Below are positions 47,085 to 58,321 of a stretch of DNA of 64,000 bases, piece after piece. A program made the position numbers and the translations under genes. Source of the stretch: Salsuginibacillus kocurii DSM 18087 (GTDB lineage Bacteria > Bacillota > Bacilli > Bacillales > Marinococcaceae); assembly GCF_000377705.1 (NCBI RefSeq), contig NZ_KB898623.1, positions 650,684 to 714,683 of the forward strand, written 5' to 3'. Each line of letters starts with the position of its first letter. The first letter of the stretch is position 1. Below the pieces are notes generated by a model. The model saw only the letters and a list, made by a program, of their open reading frames with translations, was not told the origin of the DNA and made no database searches.

Positions 47085-47927
47085 ATGTCACCTGTATTAG
47101 CTGAATTTTTAGGTACGATGATGCTTATTATCTTTGGAGGGGGTGTCGTAGCAGGGGTAGTCCTTAAAGGGACAAAATCAGAAGGCACAGGATGGGTATT
47201 AATAACTTTTGCCTGGGGTCTTGGCGTGGCCATGTCGGTTTATATGATTGGAGAAATAAGTGGAGGACATATTAACCCTGCCGTAACAGTAGGATTAGCG
47301 TTAATAGGGGATTTTGCGTGGTCAAGTGTTCCAGCTTATATTGGGGCACAGTTAGCCGGCGCATTTACCGGTGCCGCACTGGTTTTCTGTGTGTATTATC
47401 CGCATTTCAGAAATACAGAAGATCAAGGGGCAAAACATGGTGTATTTGCTACAGCTCCGGCAATCAAACATACACCTTCAAATTATTTTAGTGAAGTTTT
47501 AGGTACATTTGTATTATTATTTGGAATCGTTGCATTAGGTGCAAATGATGCAGGGGGACTTGACCCTCTTCTGGTTGGATTTTTAATCGTTGTCATTGGT
47601 ATGTCTTTAGGTGGGACGACAGGGTATGCAATTAACCCTGCCCGTGATTTAGGACCAAGAATTGCTCATGCTATATTGCCCATTCATAACAAAGGCGATT
47701 CCGGCTGGGCATATGCGTGGGTGCCTATCGCAGGACCGATTATAGGAGGTGCGTTAGGAACATTAAGTTACGTGGCTTTATTCGAAGGAGTTGTCAATTC
47801 GGCTCTATGGCTTTTCATTGCATTGTTTTTCATTGTTTTGTTTATCTCTTATAAAATGGATCAAAAAGAAATACAGCCTAAGAGTTTGGAAGACACTTAT
47901 CACAATCCTGAACAAAAACAAGCATAG
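47085..47927 (+). CDS. glpF: Glycerol facilitator GlpF (aquaglyceroporin)
   Basis: Channel for glycerol diffusion. 280 residues, six TMs and two half-helices with NPA motifs: HINPAVTVGLA near residue 65 and AINPARDLGPR near 185 (the Asp-Arg after the second NPA favours glycerol over water). ATG of MSPVLAEFLGT follows GGGGGAAAAGGA; the 14 upstream codons overlap the leader terminator and are excluded. glpK starts 12 bp later. Confidence 0.95.
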   Translation: MSPVLAEFLGTMMLIIFGGGVVAGVVLKGTKSEGTGWVLITFAWGLGVAMSVYMIGEISGGHINPAVTVGLALIGDFAWSSVPAYIGAQLAGAFTGAALVFCVYYPHFRNTEDQGAKHGVFATAPAIKHTPSNYFSEVLGTFVLLFGIVALGANDAGGLDPLLVGFLIVVIGMSLGGTTGYAINPARDLGPRIAHAILPIHNKGDSGWAYAWVPIAGPIIGGALGTLSYVALFEGVVNSALWLFIALFFIVLFISYKMDQKEIQPKSLEDTYHNPEQKQA

Positions 47928-49454
<1,527 letters not shown>

Positions 49455-49477
49455 TACAATTAAATTAAAAACTATGA

Positions 49478-49483
49478 TACAAT
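49478..49483 (+). promoter_or_regulatory. glpD -10 element
   Basis: TACAAT with extended TGA before it; about 38 bases before the glpD leader terminator. -35 not clear. Confidence 0.5.
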
Positions 49484-49506
49484 GTCCTTAAATTAATAAT
49501 GAAGGT

Positions 49507-49582
49507 CTGGAGATATGGAGAGACCACAGCACCTAAGCATAAAAGGATTTCCTTTCATGCTTAGGATGTTGTGGTCTTTTTC
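49507..49582 (+). promoter_or_regulatory. GlpP-responsive leader terminator of glpD
   Basis: TGGAGATATGGAGA followed by a terminator hairpin AGACCACA ... CCTAAGCAT / ATGCTTAGG ... TGTGGTCT and TTTTTC. It parallels the glpFK leader, indicating GlpP antitermination. Confidence 0.85.
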
Positions 49583-49619
49583 TGTATACCCACCTTCTCA
49601 CCAGGAAGGGATGTCTCAG

Positions 49620-51284
49620 ATGGTAAAACCTTTTTCAGCAATTCAGCGGCAATCCTATTTAAACCAAATGAGTGAAAATGAACTTGACCTTCTAGTAATC
49701 GGTGGAGGGACCACAGGAGGCGGGATCGCATTAGATGCAACTTCCAGAGGCATGACGACCGGGCTTGTTGAAATGCAAGATTATGCTGCAGGAACATCAA
49801 GCCGCTCGACAAAGCTCGTACATGGCGGATTGAGATATTTAAAACAATTTGAATTTAAAATCGTTGCAGAAGTAGGAAAAGAAAGAGCGATTGTTTACGA
49901 GAATGCACCTCACGTGACGAACCCTGAATGGATGCTGCTTCCGATTATCCAGGGGGGGACTTTCGGGAAGTTCGCTACGTCGATAGGGTTAAAAGTCTAT
50001 GATTTTCTAGCAGGCGTTAAACGTAAAGAAAGACGAAATATGTTAAACAAAAAAGAAACGATGAAAAAGGAACCCCTACTCCGCCAGGATACGTTAAAGG
50101 GGAGCGGCGTATATGTCGAATATAAGACGGATGACGCAAGATTAACTCTCGAAATTATAAAAGAAGCTGTGCACAGAGGGACAAAAGCAGTCAACTATAC
50201 GAAAGCCGAGTCGCTCTTATATGAAAATGGCAAAGTAACTGGTGCTAAAGTAAAAGACCTGGTCAGTGGAGAAACCTATCACATCCGGGCGAAAAAAGTC
50301 ATTAACGCTGCAGGGCCGTGGGTCGATGAGTTAAGGGAAAAAGACCGCTCTAAGAAAGGGAAGTTCCTTTATTTAACGAAAGGTGTCCATATTGTCATCG
50401 ACCAGTCACGCTTCCCTTTAAAACAGGCTGTTTATTTCGACACAGAGGGAGACGGCAGAATGGTCTTCGCGATTCCAAGAGACGGGAAAACTTATGTCGG
50501 TACGACGGACACTCATTACGCAGAAGATATTGCATCTCCTCGAATGACCGAAGAGGATCTTACCTACCTTATTAATGCGACCAATTATATGTTCCCTGCA
50601 GTAAAGCTTAAAAGGGAAGATGTGGAATCGAGCTGGGCAGGGCTTCGCCCGCTTATTCATGAAGAAGGGAAGGATGCTTCAGAAATTTCACGTAAAGATG
50701 AGATTTTTGAATCAGAATCTGGTCTTTTATCCATTGCCGGAGGAAAGCTGACAGGTTACCGGAAAATGGCTGAACGTATTGTTGATTTGACAGCAAAAGA
50801 ACAGGGAATTTCTAAAAAGTGCACCACAGAAAAAATAGTTCTGTCGGGCGGTGATGTCGGAGGCTCTCATCAGCTGGAAACGTTTATAGAGAACTGGACG
50901 AAGAAAGGAAAAGAGATTGGTCTGAGTGAGAAAGAGGCCAGGAAACTTACCCGTCTTTACGGTTCTAATGTAGCGAGAGTTTATGAGATTTTAGAAACCT
51001 CCGGTGATGAAGGCAAACATTACGATTTACCTGCAAGTGTCTACGCTTCTCTCGTATATGGAATCGAAGAGGAAATGGCAGTTTCACCAATTGACTTCTT
51101 TAACCGCCGTACGAGCGCCTTATTCTTTGATATAGATTTTGTTAAACAACATAAAATAGGAGTCTTGAAGTATATGAATGAACGTTTTCACTGGAGTAAG
51201 GAAGAACATGACCGGCATATTGAACTTCTTGAAAAAGAAATTTTCTATGCTGAAAATCCTGTGGCAACAGAAGAAAGCAATTAA
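49620..51284 (+). CDS. glpD: Glycerol-3-phosphate dehydrogenase GlpD
   Basis: Membrane-associated FAD enzyme oxidising glycerol-3-phosphate to DHAP. 554 residues, as in B. subtilis. FAD-binding DLLVIGGGTTGGGIALDA near residue 20, TSSRSTKLVHGGLRYL, SSWAGLRPLI, and SIAGGKLTGYRKMAE. Start: ATG at 49620 rather than 49611 or the upstream in-frame codons, because the frame upstream is the leader terminator and AGGAAGGG is nine bases before it. Confidence 0.95.
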   Translation: MVKPFSAIQRQSYLNQMSENELDLLVIGGGTTGGGIALDATSRGMTTGLVEMQDYAAGTSSRSTKLVHGGLRYLKQFEFKIVAEVGKERAIVYENAPHVTNPEWMLLPIIQGGTFGKFATSIGLKVYDFLAGVKRKERRNMLNKKETMKKEPLLRQDTLKGSGVYVEYKTDDARLTLEIIKEAVHRGTKAVNYTKAESLLYENGKVTGAKVKDLVSGETYHIRAKKVINAAGPWVDELREKDRSKKGKFLYLTKGVHIVIDQSRFPLKQAVYFDTEGDGRMVFAIPRDGKTYVGTTDTHYAEDIASPRMTEEDLTYLINATNYMFPAVKLKREDVESSWAGLRPLIHEEGKDASEISRKDEIFESESGLLSIAGGKLTGYRKMAERIVDLTAKEQGISKKCTTEKIVLSGGDVGGSHQLETFIENWTKKGKEIGLSEKEARKLTRLYGSNVARVYEILETSGDEGKHYDLPASVYASLVYGIEEEMAVSPIDFFNRRTSALFFDIDFVKQHKIGVLKYMNERFHWSKEEHDRHIELLEKEIFYAENPVATEESN

Positions 51285-51298
51285 CGTGTGAAAACACA

Positions 51299-51346
51299 GG
51301 GAAGGTTCTCTTGCTACAGAAGCAAAAGAACCTTCCCCTTGTTTTC
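51299..51346 (+). terminator. Intrinsic terminator of glpD
   Basis: GGGAAGGTTCT / AGAACCTTCCC with extended inner TTGCT/AGCAA pairing, then CTTGTTTTC. Confidence 0.9.
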
Positions 51347-51418
51347 TAGAATGAATTCACCAATCACTATGATCCCCCGATAAGCTGACCTACCTACTAG
51401 CTTATATACATGGTCTAA

Positions 51419-51464
51419 CATCTCGTTAACACTATTGGAGTTTTCTTATCTTAGCCTATCATCT
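51419..51464. repeat. 46-bp direct repeat, copy right of glp block
   Basis: Matches 45981-46026 except two positions; same orientation. Confidence 0.85.
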
Positions 51465-51519
51465 CAAAACAGAATGACTCGGCTGCTAGCCTTGGCTGAT
51501 TTAAACGCAAATATAAGTA

Positions 51520-52095
51520 TCATCTTTTAAACAAGTTTATCCAGCCTATAGATGTTGCTTCACTTGCTTTATTATATGTAATTTCTTGCATTTGCTGTAC
51601 TAAGTTAATTTCTCTCATATATTTATCATGTCGTTTTTCTTGTTCAAAAAGATTTAATGCCTCTTTTAAAGTATCAGCTCTTTTATCAACTAAATAAGTT
51701 TCTATCCTAGTCAATGCGTAAATGTTTATATAGCTATTAGGTATATATTTTGGCCGTATGTTATTTTCTAAGTCTTCAATTAAACTTTGAATCTCTCTAA
51801 TTCTAGGTTGATTTCTTATTAGTTTTTTCTTCACATGTACCTTTGGCCAAACAAATAAAAAGTATATGCTTCCTACAAAAGTTATAGTGAATAACAATAC
51901 ATTATCAAGAATAGAAATAAATACAATACCAGATATTAGATATAGCACAAATAATTTTACGAGCTTATTCCAAAGTGTTAAATTGGCTAACGGCTTCGTA
52001 TGATAATCATTAAATTCATTTTGTAGAGTTACAAATTTATTAACTAGATTCTTGTAATATCTCACCTCTGACAACAACTCTTCTTTACTTTCCAT
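51520..52095 (-). CDS. Hypothetical membrane protein with two central helices
   Basis: About 191 residues, not recognised. N-terminal coiled coil (about 1-35), two adjacent membrane helices (about 48-66 and 70-86) forming a hairpin, then a charged helical C-terminal half ending EATSIGWINLFKR. No signal peptide. AT-rich. The ATG at 52095 follows AAGGGGA at five bases; an upstream ATG at 52110 abuts its site. It is 0.9 kb from the nuclease gene on the same strand; a link is not shown. Confidence 0.65.
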   Translation of the reverse strand: MESKEELLSEVRYYKNLVNKFVTLQNEFNDYHTKPLANLTLWNKLVKLFVLYLISGIVFISILDNVLLFTITFVGSIYFLFVWPKVHVKKKLIRNQPRIREIQSLIEDLENNIRPKYIPNSYINIYALTRIETYLVDKRADTLKEALNLFEQEKRHDKYMREINLVQQMQEITYNKASEATSIGWINLFKR

Positions 52096-53024
52096 AGATC
52101 CCCTTACCATCCTTTCAGTTTATTTTATTATTTCTACTATATTGTATATCGGAAAAAGATTGATTTCTTTTATAAACTTTTCCTATTTTACTTCCTTCCT
52201 GTTACGAAAGAAATAAAAAACGAAGCTCCCCACAAGTTTAATAAACTAATGAGAAGCTTCTAAATTTATTTTCAGCACCAGTTTTAGCATTTTAATAACT
52301 TACACGTTAGGGAAGTGAGCGGATCTCGGACTAAAATCGCGACGTTCTGTTGCAACACCTAAGCCATCACATTCATGTGAAAGTTACATCATGCCGCCCC
52401 TATGGTAAGAGTGTGTAATATCTTACACGCTGTGTGCGTGGAGTGCGGTATATCAAGATTTTGTTAAATTTTGTCTGTAACATCTTTAACGTGAATTGAC
52501 CGTTTTTAATGAAGTCCGTGAGCATTTATGTGAGCAAATGAGAGCAAGTAAACTTTTACATTCGCTACATTCATTTCCTACGATTAAGTGGTGTTCACCT
52601 ATATATTTCTTTAAGAGTGTTTCAAAGATCTAGCCCAATTTTTCTGTTGAATAGTATCGTTGTACTGTGCAGTAGTGTACTTCGTTTGTTGCTTTTGCAC
52701 CAACATAAGTTATCTGTTGACTCAATAAGACCTTTAGACCTTTTACAGTGTACATTTAACTATTTAAAAATGTACAATTGTATTTACTGTGTACTCTTGA
52801 AAGTTTATCTTAGCATATGTCAAATTAACAACTGCATATTCTTTAATGTCATTACCCCAGTAAACATCATCAATACTGTTATAACGGCAAAAATCATAAC
52901 AATAGTCCATACCTCAACACTAGGTGTGGACTATTTTACACTTACAGAAAAAACTAGTTCTATAAAAATATTATACATACCTCTGAAAAAGTCATAGTAA
53001 TCACCTTCCTTGTCGACAAGTTGC
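52096..53024. other. Long gene-free AT-rich region
   Basis: About 930 bp. A 126-codon plus-strand frame at 52617-52997 has no ribosome-binding site, no conserved motif and includes a hairpin (AATAGTCCATACC/GGTGTGGACTATT, 52901-52935), so it is not called. The hairpin may serve as terminator for the nuclease gene. Possible relic sequence. Confidence 0.5.
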
Positions 53025-55289
53025 TTATTCTTGATTTGCTGCAGTCTGCTCCATCGCCAATTGGATTTCTTTCGTAGCTTCATGTTCGATAGATTCTTTC
53101 TCACCTTCCATCTGAAATTCGCCCATCATCATTACAAAATGTGAATAGTGATTGGAATTAATAAAGATTTGTTTAAATACATTAAAATAAATTTGATTTA
53201 ACTCCTGGTTACTGTCGACATATAAATCATCATTAATGTGATGAGAACCATCATTTGCCCAAGATAATAGAGAATTACAAACAACCTTATCTTCATCCAA
53301 AAACTCTTCAACAATTTCATTCACATCAATGTTACCGAAAAATTTAAAGTAATTCTCCAATATTCTCCTCATTATATTTGGTGTTGTTATTGAATTTGGA
53401 TTTTCTCTTAATTCTTTCCAAAGTAGCTCATAAGAGTTTTTTATAGGATTTTCTTGATAATCACTAATATAAGATATATTATCCACCTTCCTTACAATCC
53501 AGAATGTTTCATCAAGTTGCTTTTGACTACCATGACCTTTATTAAATGAAATTTCCTTGTGAAAATAAACATTATGCGTCAGTATTATTAATTGTTTAAA
53601 GTTTGAATCATTACTACGTACCTTTTTCTTCAAATTACTTATCAGATTACTTACCATAAACAATATATTGCTGTCAAGACTAGAAATTGGGTCATCAATT
53701 GCAATAATTCTTGATGTATTAACTTTATCGTGATCGTTGCTTCCGTTGATAAGTTGATAGAAATACAAAAATGTAATAAAGGTTTTCTCCCCTTCACTTA
53801 ATGTTTCATTTGCAACTTCACCATTTTCTCTTACAATCTTGTAATTACCCTTTTCATTAGATTCGGCCAACTGAAAATTTGTGAAACCAAATGATTTAAG
53901 AAGAACATTGATTTCATGAATAGAAGGTAAGACACTTGTAAGTTTATTCTGTAAATCAATCGCCTCTTCTTCTAGTCTCTTTTTATGACCCTTTTGAGCT
54001 TCCTTACTTCTTTTCATTCCTTCTAAAGCTCTGCTATCTCTTCTAAAATTACTATTATAATGTTCATAATCACTCTTATTCTCTTTTACAATAAATCGCC
54101 ATACATCGTTTATTAACTCGTCGCTTTCCTCGTTGATATTATCAATTACCCTATTTAATTCTGATATTTGTACATTCGCTAGTTCAATCTCTGAGTTTAT
54201 CTGATCAATATAACTCATTATTGAATTTAACTCGACACTTATACTTGGTTCATTTCTCTTCTTTTCAAGCAACTGCAGGTTTTCTTTATATGCTGAATTT
54301 ATTAGTTCAAATAGAGATTCTATTTTCTCTTTATTTATATAAGGTTTATCTTCATTTATAAGAAAATTGTACTTTTCAAAAAAGCCAATTGTATTTTCTC
54401 TATAATCTTCTATGGATGAATTTAGAATTTGTATTTGTTCCATGTATGTTTCGTCAAAATACATTTCCAATTTTCCCTTAAAATCCCTAGGTAACTCTTG
54501 TTGACAAAATGGACATATCCCATCTGTACCTTCCATATGTATATGCCCTTGCTGTACCCAGTCACTTATATTTAGTTCTGATATTAATTTAGCAATATCT
54601 ATATCCTTTTTACCTATTATTTTTGTTTGAAATATTGAGTGTTTTTCTAAAGAATTGTCGTAGTTTAACACCGGAATTGGACTGGCTTTATCACGGGAGT
54701 TTTTAAAGACGGTATCCACTCTGTTCTTTAGTTCTTCATATGTATATATTTCATTGTTATTATTTGTAGCTTCGACCAAACACCTTTCCATAAATTTCCT
54801 TTTATTATTGCGAAGGCCAGAAAATGCCTCTTCGAAAACTTCATCATATTTCTGTTTTAAATCCCAACATTGATTTATAAACCATGTTTGTAAGTTTTCT
54901 ATCTGTCCTTTTTTTTCCTCTATATTCATTTCTAAGTTTCCAATTCGTTCTTGATGCTTTTCCGCAACTTTCCTTTTTTCGTCAATTAAAGTTAAAATTT
55001 CCGTAGATTCCTTACCTAAGGTAAAAATTCCCTTTATATCATTGCGTATATTGAAATTTTCTTCAACAAAATGTCTATTATAAACAAATATGTCAAAGTC
55101 AGAACCGCCTGGTCTCCATTCAATATTACAAGAAGAAAACTTTTGATTGTCACTATTTCGTAGCAATTCAGAAATAGTAGTTTTTCCTGTTCCATTACTT
55201 CCAAAAATGTAATTGATTTTATCCAAATTAACCTCAATTCCTGTAGAATCATAGGAAGCAACTGTCTTTACCTTAATTTTTTCTATCAT
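53025..55289 (-). CDS. AAA_13-type ABC ATPase, candidate RloC/PrrC-like anticodon nuclease
   Basis: 754 residues. N-terminal ABC head: Walker A GSNGTGKTTI (about 30-39); coiled coil from about 95; zinc-hook-like CPFC (Cys259, Cys262); second coiled coil to about 450; signature LSEGEKTF (497), Walker B IIAIDDPISSLD (about 528-539), H-loop LTHN. C-terminal domain carries Arg641-x3-Glu645 (RRILENYF) and His683/684 (DGSHHINDD), matching the Arg-Glu-His triad of PrrC/RloC tRNA anticodon nucleases. RloC nucleases cut tRNA on DNA damage or phage infection; here no restriction-modification genes are adjacent. GGAGG precedes the ATG. Confidence 0.82.
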   Translation of the reverse strand: MIEKIKVKTVASYDSTGIEVNLDKINYIFGSNGTGKTTISELLRNSDNQKFSSCNIEWRPGGSDFDIFVYNRHFVEENFNIRNDIKGIFTLGKESTEILTLIDEKRKVAEKHQERIGNLEMNIEEKKGQIENLQTWFINQCWDLKQKYDEVFEEAFSGLRNNKRKFMERCLVEATNNNNEIYTYEELKNRVDTVFKNSRDKASPIPVLNYDNSLEKHSIFQTKIIGKKDIDIAKLISELNISDWVQQGHIHMEGTDGICPFCQQELPRDFKGKLEMYFDETYMEQIQILNSSIEDYRENTIGFFEKYNFLINEDKPYINKEKIESLFELINSAYKENLQLLEKKRNEPSISVELNSIMSYIDQINSEIELANVQISELNRVIDNINEESDELINDVWRFIVKENKSDYEHYNSNFRRDSRALEGMKRSKEAQKGHKKRLEEEAIDLQNKLTSVLPSIHEINVLLKSFGFTNFQLAESNEKGNYKIVRENGEVANETLSEGEKTFITFLYFYQLINGSNDHDKVNTSRIIAIDDPISSLDSNILFMVSNLISNLKKKVRSNDSNFKQLIILTHNVYFHKEISFNKGHGSQKQLDETFWIVRKVDNISYISDYQENPIKNSYELLWKELRENPNSITTPNIMRRILENYFKFFGNIDVNEIVEEFLDEDKVVCNSLLSWANDGSHHINDDLYVDSNQELNQIYFNVFKQIFINSNHYSHFVMMMGEFQMEGEKESIEHEATKEIQLAMEQTAANQE

Positions 55290-55691
55290 TGTATTACTCC
55301 TCCCTAACTTTATTTTGCCTAATATCAGCTTCTATTTTACAGGAAAGGTTTTACAAATATAACCAAAACAATAAATATTCAAACGTTTTATATCTTTTTG
55401 CGACATTATAGTAACAAAAAGTTTCCTGAACTTTTTGTGATAATTCTTAAAATTTCAATTGTTTGATCTTACAAGCTTTGATTTTATTCCTCTTTCTCAC
55501 AAAGTCTTCTAACATTCTCATGCGCAGTAAGAGTCTATTGTTAATAGGGAAAAAGCGAAAATCTTATTCAGCTATTGTGCTCGTAAAATTAATGTAGTGA
55601 TTTATTACAAATGAAAAATCCTTACACGAAAGAATGAGAAAGGACGGAAGAGATGGTCACATTGCTGGCCATCTCTTCCTTGTTAATAATA
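55290..55691. other. Gene-free region upstream of the nuclease gene
   Basis: About 400 bp, AT-rich; presumably the nuclease promoter. At its left end of transcription a perfect GGAAGAGATGG/CCATCTCTTCC hairpin (55646-55679) follows the stop of the next gene and may be its terminator, though the T-run on the minus strand is weak. Confidence 0.5.
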
Positions 55692-56186
55692 TTAATTCAT
55701 TTGTTTATCAAACTTTCGCTTCGGCTTAAATCCTTCTTCAAGTAAATATTGCTTCGCTTCATTATACGATGGAAACGTTCCGTCTAGTTGTTCACCTGCA
55801 TAGACGTTCCACATGTCATCTTCAAGAATGATAGTAAGCTTATGCCCTTCTTTGTCCATCCATATTTCATCAATATTTTGAAGAGTTTCCTCTACTTCAC
55901 TAACTGCGTTTGATTGCAGAGAGTCAATTGAGCGTTCAATGATCGAACGTAATTCTTCTTCTGAAAAATCACGGATATTAACCATCCCTTTAGGATCTTT
56001 TTTCGGCACTTTAAGTGTTGCAGCATAAACAAACCCATTTCCGTTTGGATGCAAATGGTATACGACATTTTTTTTATCACTGTCGCCTCCCACATAATGA
56101 AAATTAACACGATTTAGCGATATATCGCGGCGTTCTAATTCTGGGAAAGACTCGATAAGTGCAAGTTTTTGATCAAATGTAAGCAT
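55692..56186 (-). CDS. Conserved-looking hypothetical protein
   Basis: 164 residues, soluble, alpha/beta. N-terminal part LTFDQKLALIESFPELERRD then FHYVGGDSDKKNVVYHLHPN with FVYAATL; the C-terminal part about 105-155 (WMDKEGHKLTIILEDDMWNVYAGEQ) could be a small beta domain. No family recognised. GGAGG four to five bases before the ATG. Lies between the nuclease gene and fliD2. Confidence 0.65.
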   Translation of the reverse strand: MLTFDQKLALIESFPELERRDISLNRVNFHYVGGDSDKKNVVYHLHPNGNGFVYAATLKVPKKDPKGMVNIRDFSEEELRSIIERSIDSLQSNAVSEVEETLQNIDEIWMDKEGHKLTIILEDDMWNVYAGEQLDGTFPSYNEAKQYLLEEGFKPKRKFDKQMN

Positions 56187-56344
56187 AGTTCCTCCAAATA
56201 ATTCTAATTTAATAATCCATTATATCATTAGTATATATTAACAAAAAATACACTAAATTGCACATCAACTAATTTTCAGATGGCCTAGTAGTGGGCTTCC
56301 CGCGAAAGAAACGAAGTTATGGAACGATGGCTTCTTATTGGTGC

Positions 56345-56385
56345 AAAAAGCCTTACTACCAGTACCTCTTCTGTAGTAAGGCTTT
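56345..56385 (-). terminator. Terminator hairpin, distal, after fliD2
   Basis: Perfect 13-bp stem AAAGCCTTACTAC / GTAGTAAGGCTTT, T-run CTTTTTG on the minus strand. Confidence 0.75.
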
Positions 56386-56499
56386 ATCTTTGTTGCGCAG
56401 TATCAGTCTACTATGTAATACAAGATTTAACCTGATCCTTTAGCAGAAGACGCATTTAATTGATAAGCCATAATGCATCACTTTCTATCGGAAGCAAGA

Positions 56500-56541
56500 G
56501 AAAAAGGCTTCTCAAAAATTTTCAAAATTAATGAGAAGCCT
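56500..56541 (-). terminator. Terminator of fliD2
   Basis: AGGCTTCTCA / TGAGAAGCCT perfect stem, T-run TTTTT on the minus strand. Confidence 0.82.
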
Positions 56542-56623
56542 ACAATAATATTCTTTATGTTAGCAAAACACTCTCATCTTACCAACAAATCCTTATAATC
56601 AAGGGGTTCAGGGGCAGATCACA

Positions 56624-58216
56624 TCACCCACCCATGCCTCCGCCGCCCATTTGCGACATCATCTGTTGTTGTTGCTGCTGGGCTTCCATCATGGCTTGTT
56701 CCATTTGCGTGAACTGGTCCCAGTAGCGGTCTTCGGTTTGTTGGAGGCGGCGTTCAAAGTTCTCTATGTTATCATTTTCGCGTTCGAGTTCTTGGCCGAG
56801 GGTGAAGCTTTCATTGGTCATCGAAAACTCATTGCCGGCGCGCTCGCCAATTTGGTCAGAGGTGTGGCTAATTTGGTCACGGAGCTGTTGGGCTACGCCC
56901 TGGCCGCTGCCGTCTTCGTCAGAGCCGTCGCTGTTAAACAATTGATATACGGCTTCCGGGTCTTCTTCTACCGCTTCACGGAGCTCGGCTTCATCTACTT
57001 CGAGCCGGCCCCCCTGGCGGTAATCTTCTGTTGTCGTAATCCCAATTTCAAATAGGTGAGAGTAAGATGCATTGTCGCCCGTATCGATTTCACTGTACAT
57101 TGTTTGGCGCATGCTGGTCACGGCTCCAGAGAGAATATCATCATTGCGGAGCAGTCCGCTTTCCGCCAGCTCTTCCCACTGCTCAATTTCTCCGTCGTCT
57201 AATTGCGCGCGCTGGTCATCGGTAAGCGGCGCATAGTCGCGATTATACTCTTCATTTAAACGCCCATTCACACTATCAACTAGCTCATTGTAGCCATCGA
57301 CAAAATTCATGATCTCATCAACCATGTTATCTGTGTCTGTTGAAACCGATAAGTTGACTGGTCCGTCTTCAGCTTCGAATTCATCATGCAGATCAATGTG
57401 CACGCCTTCGTGCTCAAAGGAGTTCTCCCGGCGTTCAGTCTCGAGCCCATTCAGAGTGAAAACGGCATTTTGAGCATCTGTTTCATTCTCTTCTGCCAGA
57501 TTCAAACCGTCTGTCATGAACCCTTCTTCAAATTGGATTTCAGTACCTCCTTCAATGCGTCCGTCGTCATCTGTGCTTTCTTCATTAAAAATGCCCGTGT
57601 CTTCACGTGTAATTGAGATTTGCCCCGATTGTTGGTCGAAAAAAGCCTGGACACCAAGATCAGACGTATTAATATCATCAAGGAGATCGTTTAAGGAATC
57701 GCCTTCTGCAATTTCAAATGTTTCATTCACTTCTTCTCCATTTTCATTAAAGGTGGTAATCGTAAATTCTTCTTCATCGTAGTCCCACCCATCGATGTAC
57801 TGAGCTACATCTTCCAACGCCTCGTCCGGATCAAATTCATTTGCTTCAGTATCATCTGTATAAATACTTCCAGCCGATACATTGCTCGCCGCTGCTGCCA
57901 ATTGATCCACTTCATCAATCCGATAAGCAGCGTCATCCACATCGGCGTTAGCTGTCGCGCTGACTAAATTCTCGTTCGAGCTTTCCACTTCTTTTGATGT
58001 CATGTTGCCGCGGCGGGTGACGCCTTCAAACAACTGCTCGTCAAACTCGGCAAATTTCGTGTTCATTTCCCGGTACTGCTCGGTTTTGATTTCAATTTCA
58101 TTGCGGTCCGCTTTCATGTCCTGGAGTGGTTCACGTTCTGCTTCCATAATTTCGTTTACTTGCGAATCAATATCCATGCCAGAAACCATGCCAGCCATGC
58201 GCATCTGCGTATCCAT
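56624..58216 (-). CDS. fliD: Flagellar hook-associated protein 2 (cap), FliD copy 2
   Basis: 530 residues. N-terminus MRMAGMVSGMDIDSQVNEIM closely matches FliD1; C-terminal FliD_C includes LFEIGITTTEDYRQGGRLEV and TEDRYWDQFTQMEQAM, then a tail rich in Gln, Met and Gly not seen in FliD1. Middle region acidic but about 210 residues shorter than FliD1. AAGGAGG eight bases before the ATG. It adjoins flaG, as the single fliD does in B. subtilis, so it may be the ancestral copy by position. Confidence 0.92.
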   Translation of the reverse strand: MDTQMRMAGMVSGMDIDSQVNEIMEAEREPLQDMKADRNEIEIKTEQYREMNTKFAEFDEQLFEGVTRRGNMTSKEVESSNENLVSATANADVDDAAYRIDEVDQLAAAASNVSAGSIYTDDTEANEFDPDEALEDVAQYIDGWDYDEEEFTITTFNENGEEVNETFEIAEGDSLNDLLDDINTSDLGVQAFFDQQSGQISITREDTGIFNEESTDDDGRIEGGTEIQFEEGFMTDGLNLAEENETDAQNAVFTLNGLETERRENSFEHEGVHIDLHDEFEAEDGPVNLSVSTDTDNMVDEIMNFVDGYNELVDSVNGRLNEEYNRDYAPLTDDQRAQLDDGEIEQWEELAESGLLRNDDILSGAVTSMRQTMYSEIDTGDNASYSHLFEIGITTTEDYRQGGRLEVDEAELREAVEEDPEAVYQLFNSDGSDEDGSGQGVAQQLRDQISHTSDQIGERAGNEFSMTNESFTLGQELERENDNIENFERRLQQTEDRYWDQFTQMEQAMMEAQQQQQQMMSQMGGGGMGG

Positions 58217-58270
58217 AGGTTAGCCTCCTTAGTTTACTTTACATCGTAGGAAGAAAGGTGAAAAAACAGC

Positions 58271-58302
58271 AAAAGACAAGCGCTCAAGGTTCGCTTGCCT
58301 TT
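58271..58302 (-). terminator. Terminator between flaG and fliD2
   Basis: AAAGGCAAGCG / CGCTTGTCTTT stem with T-run on the minus strand; partial readthrough may feed fliD2. Confidence 0.65.
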
Positions 58303-58321
58303 CTTTGATTTTCAGCAGCCC

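Larger units (their letters stand above)
56187..56623. other. Intergenic region between fliD2 and the hypothetical gene
   Basis: About 440 bp with two terminators (listed) and no gene. Confidence 0.6.

Noticed and set aside
52385-52410. Possible groEL 3'-end remnant (minus-strand RGGMM-stop)
   Set aside because: Only five codons fit the GroEL GGMM tail; too short to support a pseudogene.
52617-52997. 126-codon plus-strand frame
   Set aside because: Low-complexity hydrophobic AT-rich translation, no ribosome-binding site, contains a hairpin; more likely non-coding.
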